Positions 1-9,500 of a stretch of 64,000 bases of DNA are shown here, in pieces. Location: positions 7,588,001-7,652,000 of the forward strand of contig CM050668.1 in NCBI GenBank assembly GCA_027574665.1. Reading direction: 5' to 3'. This stretch comes from Rhynochetos jubatus (lineage: Eukaryota > Chordata > Aves > Eurypygiformes > Rhynochetidae). The position numbers and the translations under genes were made by a program. How positions within the stretch are numbered: position 1 is the first letter of the stretch; the number at the start of each line of letters is the position of its first letter. Under the pieces are notes generated by a model, which was given only the letters and a program-made list of their open reading frames with translations, ran no database searches and was not told the origin of the DNA.

Positions 1-580
1 TGAGCAGTCCCTCTTGTTGCTGATGCGGGCAGGGAGGAAGGGCACCGAACGGCTTTACAGAGCACAAAGTGGCCTCTTGTCCAGTGGACCACGTATTCAC
101 CTGGGTGTGCGCTGCTTTGCCAGTCTCAGCTGTCTTTGCAACACCGGTGCCAGGGGTCTGGCCTCTGGCTGGCCAGAGGGAGAAGCGAGGCTTCTGGCAG
201 TGTCCCAGAGGCTTCTGCGTGCAGTGCCTGACCTCGGGGAAGAGGCGCTGACCTCTCGTGCCGTGCTTCTAATGCTGGCTGTAGCTCTCCATGTCAGTCA
301 GCTGGGACAAGCGGGAAACTGATGGTGGTTGAGCCGCTCAATCTCAGTTTGCTTTGGTTTCCTGCAGCGCTCAAACGCATCACGAATCTTGCAAGGGTAT
401 GGATTTGAGTGGCTAGAGCAAACCTGCCAGCAGGGTGTCCCGCTGCCTGGTGGCAGGAGCCGCGTTTCCTCTTGCCTACACCGAAGTATTGACTCCGATA
501 GGCAGTGCGTGATGCTCGCCTTGCATCCTCCGTGGCTCAGACCCGAATGGCTGCATGTTGATGTTTTTCTGTGTTTGCAG

Positions 581-879
581 GCCACAAATTACGACGGTGC
601 GACAGGTCTGCCGCTGATACAGCTGTGGAACTTGATGGGAGACGAGGTGCGCATGTTGCCATGTGTATTTTTTCAACACTTCACAAAGTGAACTGTTCGT
701 GCTAATCACTGTTAGCGTTCGTGGTTACGCAGACTTTCTGTTGTTGGTCAGGAACTTGCTGATGTTACTTGCCGGAGGTTTGTTCACCTTTCTACTGTTT
801 TCTTTCCACCTCTCTTTAGGTGGTGTCTATAAACCGAACTCTGGTGGAACGAGGATTTGCTCAGTGGCTCGACTACTAG
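581..879 (+). CDS. AKAP1: AKAP1 copy 0, last two coding exons (3' partial)
   Basis: This is the 3' end of a gene copy that begins left of the window. The coding exons are 581-646 (66 bp, codons 833-854 by comparison with the complete copies) and 820-879 (19 codons plus the TAG stop at 877-879). The first is flanked by gtttgcag and gtgcgc, the second by tctttag. The encoded segment holds the conserved AKAP1 C-terminal motifs TGLPLIQLW and INRTLVERG. The first codon of exon 10 is GCC (Ala), as in copy 2, whereas copies 1, 3 and 4 have GTC (Val). The preceding exon would lie about 200 bp outside the left edge, judged from its spacing in later units. Confidence 0.93.
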
Positions 880-993
880 CAGTGTGCCAGATGCCTCGAC
901 AGCTCTCTCAGCGGAGAAAAACAAAATCTTATTTTGCGCTATTACAATTTGGTTTGGCAACCTGTTTACACCTGAATGTAAGTTTTGTGGTCC

Positions 994-999
994 ATTAAA
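994..999 (+). terminator. Poly(A) signal ATTAAA of copy 0
   Basis: An ATTAAA hexamer lies 115 bp after the TAG stop and is followed by a T/G-rich stretch (tctgtgttgctg), the usual layout of a vertebrate cleavage site. No AATAAA occurs between the stop and the next CpG island, so this is the best candidate for the 3' end of the mRNA. Confidence 0.6.
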
Positions 1000-1285
1000 A
1001 TCTGTGTTGCTGAACTGTTACCATTTCACTAGAAACACATAGCTCGTCTCAGTGAAAGGCAGGGTGTTAAAAGCCATAATGACAGATACCGTAGCTTTAA
1101 AGCAAAAAAACCTCCTCCCTGGCCTCTACTCAAATGGAATGCAAAAACCCTTAAACCCTGGGGCTTGCTGGAAGGTAGCAAGTGTCCCTGAAAGGGGAAC
1201 TGTGGTTGCGTTTTGGTTCAAGATGTAGAATGCCCCATGACCACCGCCGGAGCGGGAAAGCCCCTACGACAGCAGCTCCCGGGCT

Positions 1286-1317
1286 GGCTGAGGCCCGGCC
1301 AGGCTGAGGCCCGGCCT
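1286..1317 (+). repeat. 16-bp tandem duplication in the promoter island (units 1 and 2)
   Basis: Two adjacent copies of ggctgaggcccggcc followed by a or t. Unit 2 has the same pair at 16282-16313, while units 3, 4 and 5 have a single copy. It is a useful marker for tracing the relationship of units. Confidence 0.9.
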
Positions 1318-1519
1318 GACGCCGCCGAGGCGCTGGGCCGCTCCCTGCCGAGGATGAGGGGCCACGCAGCGGCCCGCCCTGCCGCCGCCACCAGGGCTGG
1401 CCGGGCCTCAGCGGCAGCGCGGAGCGGGGACTCCTTTGGGATGACTCCCCGCGTACCGAGGAAGGGAGGGCGGGAGGAGGCGGCCGCGGGTGAGGCGCAG
1501 CAGTGTGCAGGGTGTCTGT

Positions 1520-1566
1520 GGGGGTGCGCGGCGGCGGGGGGGCGGGGAAGACGGGCGGCGGGGGGG
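1520..1566 (+). other. Putative G-quadruplex-forming run in exon 1/promoter
   Basis: Five guanine runs of 3-7 bases (at 1520, 1536, 1544, 1553 and 1560) are separated by short spacers on the + strand, just upstream of the exon 1 donor. The same run is at 16516-16562, 32489-32535, 48492-48538 and 63914-63960. The pattern fits the usual G4 consensus; folding in the cell is inferred only. Confidence 0.55.
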
Positions 1567-1617
1567 ACCGGGACGCGCTCCCGCTCCGGGCACCGGCGGT
1601 GGCGGACCGGACCGTCC

Positions 1618-4600
1618 GTAAGTAAGTACTGCCGCGGGCTATCGGCCCACCCTGTCGGGTCTCGCACTGCCCGGGCGTGCCGCTGCGCCCAAGGTCAGCG
1701 CCACCGCGCCCGGCCCCCGGCCCGGCTGTCAGGCCTGGCCCGCGCTGCCGGTGGGCAGCACGGTGGAGGGAGCGGGGCTGCCCGCGGGCACGGCGGTGGC
1801 TCCGCCGACGTCGCCGCTGGGGCTCGATTGCAGCAGGCTGGGCTGGGCCGGTGCCCGCCGGGGAGCGGAGCTGCAGCGCCCGTGTGGCCCCGGGGCTGGG
1901 GAGGCCCTACAGCGGGTACCGGGCGGGGTGTCTTAGGGGAGGCTGCAGGTAAAGGCTGCACGGGTCCCTCAGCCTGGCTGAGGGCTCTGAAGGCTCTCTG
2001 AGGCCTCAGCTAAAGATGGGGCTTTTGTGTGTCCATGTGCACGTTACTGCTTGTTTCCCAGCCAGGCGGGGGCAAAGTCAATTAGCACAGTCAGGAGAGA
2101 AGCAGCTGTGCTGGCCAGAGGAATGCTGGGAGCTGGAATCAAACGTGATTCATTCCCGCTGCCAACCGTGCTGCAGCTACTTAGCAATGAAAGCGAGAGG
2201 TGACCCAGGTGTTGCAGGCTGGGCAGTAACGAGGAAGGTGCCTGGTGTTGTCCCTTGTGCTCTGGTATGGCAAGGCTTGCTGTGTTACGGAAACAGCCGC
2301 TCAAAACTGTGCTTAGCAAACTCTGTATGTCGCGGTGACTGCTGTTTGCTTGTAAGCCAGCAGGGAATATCGTCAGGAGCCAGGGAATTGAATTCTCTTG
2401 CTACTGAGGAAGTAATGCAGCCTTGCTTTCCTGGAAGAACCCGTGTTGTTTGACTTTCTTAGTTTTGTTTCTTTCTTTGCCCCTTCCTCCCCCTCCTTGA
2501 AGCAAGGCAGACCCAAGGTCCTCGCGCTGCAGGACTGGGCAACTTGATCTGGGTCTGGCCACGTTCTTTGTCACAGTCCAGGAAGTTACAGCGTGAAGCA
2601 GGGAGACAGGACGGACAGGCCTCTGGGTAGGGGCATCTTTGTCCCGAGTTACCTGCAGTAGTAGGAAACGACAAGAGCAGCTGCCCTTGAGCACAGTCCC
2701 TCTGCTGTGGCCGGGTAAGGGGCTGCAGCATGGCAGTAGTTCTGGCTGTCTGTGTTTCCAGGCTGAGGTGGTGCCTTGGTCAGGCTGGCAGTTGTGCTGG
2801 TCCCTGCTGAGTGTTACCAGGGCCTCTGTGGACTTTGTGTCAGGTGAAAGGAAAGGGCTCGTTGCTGGGGAAAGTAGTAGCAGGAGACAGTAACTGTACT
2901 TTTCTGCTGTTTGCTGGAGACGGTAACTGTACGTTTCTGCTGTTTGCTTTGTGCCTGCGAATGATCTACTGAGTTCCAGCCCCGCACATGTGTGCAGAAT
3001 AGCCGAGGAAGAGCACGGGGCGTGCTGGAGTGCCGCACAGCTGCTCGTGAGGGAAGCATGGCCTTTTCTTGGTAGCATGGACCAGGGCTGTTGAGCCTGA
3101 GCTGAGCTTTCTCCTCTTATGGGGAGGGTCACACTGCCACGCAACCTCCTCGGTCCTTAACGAGCTTCTTGTGCAAAAGGCGAACACTCTGCAGGCAGCC
3201 ACTGAGCTACTGCACCCGTCACCTGGTAATGTGAATGTACCTGTGGTTCTGGGAAAGGGTGGTACAGCTTTACTACATGTATTGTGATGTCACAGTTTAG
3301 TTCGTGATGAGGTCGTTCCCTTGCATGTACTACCCAGTGCACTGGAGGAAACATCCCATTTGAGGTACTAGTACTGAACATCATCAGCTGCCTAGAAAGC
3401 CTTGGCTTTAACATAGGCATTCCACAAGGGCTGAAATGGGACAACAGGAATTCCCCTTGCCATGCAGGGTGTGAGATGCAGGTACTCACAGTTCAGATCC
3501 ACCCCGGTAAGTTCCTGCAGATTCTCTTGGGAGTTAACTGTGACAGGAGTTGGGGGGCTGCAGCCAAGGCTGTTCAGAGCCAGCAGCAGTTGGTTGCTGC
3601 ACTGAGACTCTTGTGTTCATTTTGAAAACATTGCAGCTGGACTGCAGGGGTATTTGAGAGCAAGTACGCTTTTGCAGTAGTAGAGTTATCTGAAGAGCAC
3701 AGTGCTTTAAAAGCAACACACCCCACTTATGTACGGCTCTCACCTTCCGTGTGCACTTAACCAATGTGGAAAAGTTATTTAAGGCGTTTTGCTTTAATTT
3801 CTGCTCAGTGAAAATGTAAACAGTAAGAGCTTTGCAGCAAGGCTGTTTTGGGGATATGGGTAACTGTTTAGCTTTGTGTTCCAGCTGTAGGCTTTTCGTA
3901 AGGAGGGGGAAAAGCACGTCAGCCCTGCCTCGTACAGCTCGGGGGAAGCTTGTAAATGGGATGTGAGTCTTGGTGTCCAGTCAGGGAAGGGTTCGCACAC
4001 TTCCCAGAGCAAAAAAAGACAGCTTTCAACTCTTGAAAGTCAGAGGAGTAGTAGCCATCAACATTGTAAATCCAGATGTAGAACAAACTTTGGAGTCTAA
4101 GTTCCTAAGTAGCAGTGTCTCTCTCCAGGCTGCTTTTGTTAGATACTGCTATTCTAAGGGTGTTACAGCATATTTGCTCCCTTCACTACTGTGAAATCTT
4201 GGAGAGGATCTTCTGGTTACTGGGGGACACTTGCTTCATCCATCAGGCTATAGGTACTCTTTGTTTAGGAGTTCCTAGGCTGTGGGTGTGAAAGTAAATG
4301 GAGAAGCTGCGTGTTGCTGGGTATCTCCTACCTCACCGCAGACCTCAGTCGTGTGCCTGCACGCCAGCCTCTTGCAGTGCTGTGAGGACTTTGCAAAGCA
4401 CTTTTACCTTCAGCGGGCTGTTTGTGGTTTAGGGGAGTGTGTGTTGTCAACCTGTGAAACGCTGGGGGCTGTGATGCTGTGTTTCACGCAGAGAGCTGGG
4501 GAGACCTGCAGCGTATCAAGCCCCTGTCTCCACACGCTTGTGGTACAGGTGTGTTGTGAACCCAGCCTGGTGCTGGAGAACCACGCGGTGCTGGATGCCG

Positions 4601-4908
4601 TCCTTGTGGGTAGTACTGAGCTGCAAAGGCGAGACAGGAGGGAGAAGGTGAAACTGTTTTGAGTGTGAAAGTGAGGTGAAGTTGAGGAGTAGCATGGTGG
4701 GAAATGTCCAGATATCCCTAGTCAGAGGTCAGGCTAAGTCACAGGTAAGGTTCTGTGCTCTGCTGCTAGAGCAGACACGTGAATTTAGAGAGTCTGGAAA
4801 ACAAGCCTGTTCATGCTAATAGAAATAACTTGAGGCATTTATGAAACTTTAGCCTTCCTGTTACCTTCCCTGTGACTATTTTAATGTTGTTTCTGTTTCT
4901 CCTTCTAG
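1618..4908 (+). other. AKAP1: Intron 1 of copy 1
   Basis: This 3.3 kb intron runs from the exon 1 donor to the ccttctag acceptor before the large exon. I see no recognisable gene, RNA or mobile element in it. It holds a 33-bp tandem duplication at 2883-2948. Open frames of 70-250 codons on both strands lack splice-consistent context or family resemblance. The corresponding introns are 16614-19871, 32587-35877 and 48590-51295; the last is shortened by a 552-bp deletion. Confidence 0.75.
2883..2948 (+). repeat. 33-bp tandem duplication in intron 1 of copy 1
   Basis: Two 33-bp copies, 2883-2915 and 2916-2948, differ at two positions (ggagaca/ggagacg and acttttc/acgtttc). Unit 3 also has two copies, while units 2 and 4 have one each. 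Confidence 0.93.
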
Positions 4909-6568
4909 ATAATAACTTAGCTGAGGCTCTGTAAAATGGCATTACACTTGCCCAGAGTCATCCGTTATGCCATACCTGGAGTGCTGGCATTACTTGGCTG
5001 GTGGGTCTATTGCCATAGAAAAAAGCGTGCAAGCTGTCACGACGAACAAGAAACAGCCATTGAAGAAGTGCCAGAGGATGGTGCATCACCCGAACCGGAA
5101 GCATGCGTTTCTCGAAGACAGCTTTTCTCATCGGGAGAGGAATGCTCAGAGAACGAAACCTCGACCCCCCTGCTGTCAGCAGGGTTGCTGCCGCCCCATC
5201 TTTGTCAAGCTCAGGAGAGGCTAGATCTCTCGGAGGACCTTGCAGACCTATCAGTGATGACAGTTCCATACAGCGCCCTTGAGGACGACAGTGGAAAACT
5301 AGACTCAATAGGATCTGCAGAGGAAAGCAGTGTCCCTGCTAGTGTCTCTCTCCCTCTGATCTCAAAGACCGCAGAGTGTCCCAGCAGCACTGCCGTGAGC
5401 CTTAGGCAGGGTTCAAGGTGTGCTGCAAACCAAGAGCAGTGGCCGTCAGCGACACTGCCGCACGAGTCTTTGGGAATCACGGAGATCAGCAGTGCAGAGC
5501 AGTCAGACGGTTCTTCATTTAAGCTCCCCAAAGAAAGCCAGATGGCAGAAGTTGTGCTGCCGAATACCGGCTCTGTGACAGCTCTTTGCTTGGGATTGGA
5601 GAAGGAAGCCGATGCCCCACAAGCCTTTCTCAGTAATGAAGCAGAAGTTGTATCAAGTCACAAGGATTCTGCAGTGAACGCGCTACCGGATAGTTTGGAG
5701 CCTGGCTGCTTGGAGCAGTCCAGGGAAGAAGTGACGTTTGACTCAACTGCCAGTACTGCACCTGTGTGTCAGGAGGACTCACAGCCAAAAGGAGATGAAT
5801 CGGAAGGAGGGCAGATTGCAGGAGTGAGTTTGGACAAGGAAGAAATGGAGAAAATCGAGCAGGTGGCAAAGCAGGCAGTTTCCGAGGTCATTTTGGCAGC
5901 AACTGAGGAAGTGCTGTCTGGTCCTGCGAGTGATGTTTCCACTCAGAGCTGCCAGGCCGCTGCCAGCCGAGCTGAGAGACCTCGGGAGGTGGCAGGTGTT
6001 GTTTCCTCTGGTCAGATGCTTGCGGAGAAAGCTACGGCAGCCGATGAGAACACTTCTGTGAGGAGTGGGGCTGTGGTACTGGCATCCCCACGGACAGAGG
6101 AACGGGATCAGAGTGTGACAGATCCCAGCCGTTTAATACATGACCGTTTATCCAGCCCTGTTCAGGGAAATCCGAAAGACTGTCAGAAAAGGAAGAGTGT
6201 GTGCAGCAAGTCCCAAGGAGTTGATCGTACCCCCGTGGAAAACCATGGAGGGTCACTGGAAAAGTTGCCTTGGGTTATGGAGGACTCTGGGTGCAGCACA
6301 TCCGCATCGGAAGGTGGAGCAAGTGTGGAGGACCCATTGCAGAACACGATGCTGTCTGACGCATCGGGCCAGCATTCGGACTCACTGAGCCTGTCTACAA
6401 GCCGAGACACGTCTGCTGAAGATTGCTCAGTACCAAGTGGAAAACCTACCCTAAAGCTGCCGGACAACAGCCAAGTGCCGTACAGTAATGGGATACTGAG
6501 AGAGGATGGTCCGCACTTGCCTCATGAGTGTAGCAGGGCAGAAGGGGTGGATGGAGATAACTTAAAAG
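4909..6568 (+). CDS. AKAP1: AKAP1 copy 1 exon 2: leader plus residues 1-544
   Basis: The acceptor is ccttctag and the donor AAG|GTAAGG. The first 27 bases are 5' leader; coding starts at 4936. The single exon encodes the mitochondrial anchor (residues 11-25, then HRKKR), the PKA-binding helix ([12 protein letters not shown] at 303-313, continuing [14 protein letters not shown]) and a low-complexity acidic/serine linker. The exon ends one base into codon 545. If the donor is not used, the frame continues to a TGA at 6655-6657 and would add 29 residues including a hydrophobic stretch. I do not find the PP1-docking motif known from mammalian AKAP1 (KGVLF) in the linker. Confidence 0.95.
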
Positions 6569-9500
6569 GTAAGGGATTTGAAAATCTTCCTGTAAAAATG
6601 TGGGGAACAAGCTTTTTATGTGCTGTAACCCTCCTGCTTCAGAACATGTTCAGATGAATCCTCTTTGTGTTTCACTTCCCCAGCGGGTGAATATTTAGCC
6701 CGCATGCGCAGGTGGGCATGGATTTTCTCTTAGCATTCCCATCCCTGTAGGGTCCAGGGTTAGCCGGGTGATCTTCAGAGTATACTGCAAAGGCGTGAGC
6801 AGGCTGGTCCCCTTTCAACACAAAGCTTGTTGTCCAAAGCCAAGCATCTGCTTGAGTAGCCCAGTGAAACGGATGTAGGCCAGACCTTGCTGGTTTGAGA
6901 CCTGCTAATACGAAGGGCTGCTGCTTTGGCCCAGGCAGCCTCTGGGAAGCACTGGGTTCTTACCTGTGTTTATGGACCGCTGCTGAACGGAAGCGGTAAG
7001 GCAGGTTTCTGAGGTGCTGCTGGATGAAGCAGGGAAGTGCTCTGATGAATTGTGATAAAATTGTGTTTTCCATGAGGAAAACACAAAATACCTTGCTGCA
7101 GCAGAGGCTCGGTGTTGGTGTTAGCACAGTTCTCATGCAGCTGGTAGCTGTGACTTGGTGTCTTGTCTCTGCTGCTGTGTAAGGTGTCACCGTGTGTGAA
7201 GGACTCCTGCTGGACTCAGGCCTCCTTCTGTTGCGTGCCCAGCGGTGGGCAGGTTTTTCTGCAGGAATAAAAGGAGCCTTTCAGTAGGCTGTGTGTGATG
7301 GGACTCTACCCTTTCTGAAATACTGGAGAAACTGATACAGGGACATCCCAACTGAATGCGTAGGAAGAGCTGCATGTTTCTCTAGGAAGCGATGTATTTT
7401 CGTGGTCTTGTGACTGGCAGCTGGCCTGGGTGAGTTGTGAGTGGTCTGAATGCTGACACATGGACATGTCTTGTAGGTTTGGATGTAACTCGCATGGATT
7501 TCACGGACAGTGGCTGTGCCATGAGGAAGACAGTGGCTCGCCGGAACTCTAAGCTAGAAGACAAATCCGGCAAGTTCGACCTCGTTATCTGGGAAATAGA
7601 GGTCCCAAAGGTAAGCTGTCTCTGTCTTCATAGCGAGCTTTCTCTTGAGCTGAGAGGTTGTGTTTTTTAGGACTGCGCTCATACCTTCTTCCCCCCTTCG
7701 AAGATGCAAAATCACCTGTGGCTGTCCTGCACGACATTGCTCTTGCAGTTCTGCTTCTGAGCAGACCCGAATACTGACGGCCAGAAACGTGAGACAGCAG
7801 CTCCCAGCAGGATGAGCGTGCTGCCTTGAGTGCTTGGGGGCTGTGATCCCAGTGAAGAAATGTAACGTGTGTTTTCATGGATCAGTAAAACACAGGCTAA
7901 GAGAAGTTCTACAGCAAAAAAAACCCCCTTTCAGTGGTTAGCGAAGACAGGCTGTCAGTTCTCTTAAAGTAGCTAACTTGGCATTGTCTAGGATTATCCG
8001 TACTGACTTGGGCCCAACACTTCTGCTCCGGTCTCTGGTCTCTGACAGCAAGTGGTGGCAGGTGCCTATGGAAGAGTGGAAGCGAGAGGGCTTGCACAGA
8101 CATCGCAGCTTCATCGCCCTGCGCAGGACATCCCAGCTGTCCAGGGACTCTAGTCGAATGGGCATGATAGCCTGGCTTACTCTCCAATGAATTTGTCTAC
8201 TCCCTTTCTAATTAGCTTATTTTAAAATTGCTGGGACTTAGTATTTCAAATCGGAATGAAAATTGCATGTAGCCTGCTGGGGAAAACAAAACAGGTGGAA
8301 GACTGGGAGAGGACTCGACCCGACTGTAGGAAGACAGCAGCGTTTATCAGGCCTGTTTTTGTCCCATCGTGCCTTTGTGTCATTTGACAAGGGATGAAGA
8401 TGGATCTGTCAAAATGAGCTCTACTTTCTGATCTGTATCTCCCGTGACTTAGCGCAGACCAGCTGAACGCTGCACTAGTTCATCATTGCCTTGTATTTAT
8501 CCTGCCTGGCCCTACGCTACAGGAAATGGGAACGTAGGTGAAATAAGCCACAGAGAACACGTTTGATCTACATTTCTCTTCCTGACTGTTGCTTTCTTAT
8601 CCCTTTCCTAAAGGACTTAGTTGGCCAATTGATTGGCAAACAAGGAAGATTCATGAACTTCTTGAGGCAATCCTCTGGTGCCAAGATTTATGTCTCGACA
8701 CTACCTTATTTCCATGACTCCCAAGTCTGTCACATCGAAGGTAAGTGCAATGTCTCTTTATTCGTGGTCTAATATGTAGCCTGGGGACCTCAGTTAGGTA
8801 GGCAAGGAATTCTGACAGATTTAGGGGCGTCGTGAGTCCAGTGCTTTACAAAACATTTCCACTCAGTGCTGTTACAGTAGAGGTATATGCCAAGTCGCCT
8901 GTGCCTTGGCATGTGCGCCTTCTGTTCTAGAGGTAGGGATGCATTTTAACATCTTCAAGCTGCTGTAGTTTAACAAGCACCTCTTGCAGGATCGCTGCAG
9001 GCTTGAAGGAGGAGCTATGGGATGTGTATTAGCAAATATGGTTTTGAGTGTGAAGAATAGGAGATTAATTGTGGCTGAAAAATACCTGCCAGTGACTTGG
9101 GTTCATACTGGAGGCTGAAGCTGTTGAAACTGGGGCCTGGCGGTCAGAGTTGCTCACGTTGGCCTGATATGGCCAATCTATTAATACTTCAGTTATTGGC
9201 GTAGCACAGAAGGCTTCTGGTAGCTATATTGCTTCACATGGTGGGGCTGTCCTCAGCATACCTATGCTACAGACTTTCTGTGGGATTTTTGTCTTCCAGG
9301 CTCTGCGCATCAAGTAGAAACAGTACTGAGCCTGATTGGGAAGAAATTTAAGGAGCTGTGTCTCACCAACATCTACGGCCTACCTCCACCAACACTACTG
9401 ACGCTCCATTCCATCCTTATGACCGCCTGGGTAAGTCCCAGCTTGCCGGCTGTGCTGATGTCAGGGCGGAAGGCCACGGTTGGTCACCGCCATCGTAGTA

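Larger units (their letters stand above)
1230..1955 (+). promoter_or_regulatory. AKAP1: CpG-island promoter and non-coding exon 1 of copy 1
   Basis: The sequence changes abruptly from ordinary composition to a very GC- and CpG-rich block of about 700 bp that contains GGGCGG-type boxes, including one near 1540-1547. A splice donor with two overlapping GTAAGT options lies at 1618-1627, so the non-coding first exon most likely ends at 1617. The transcription start cannot be fixed from sequence and may lie around 1400-1600. The exon would splice to 4909, where the second exon supplies 27 bases of 5' leader. A 16-bp direct duplication (1286-1301 and 1302-1317) and a G-quadruplex-type run (1520-1566) lie inside. 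Long open frames here on both strands follow from GC richness and are not genes. Confidence 0.75.

Noticed and set aside
14..322. 102-codon frame at the left edge
   Set aside because: It lies in the intron between exons 9 and 10. Its counterparts in other units change length because of a single-base indel near position 47.
1213..2001. 262-codon open frame in the GC-rich island (and counterparts in other units, both strands)
   Set aside because: Composition effect of a CpG island; overlapping frames on both strands are equally long, the peptides are low-complexity Ala/Gly/Arg, and the frame crosses the exon 1 splice donor.
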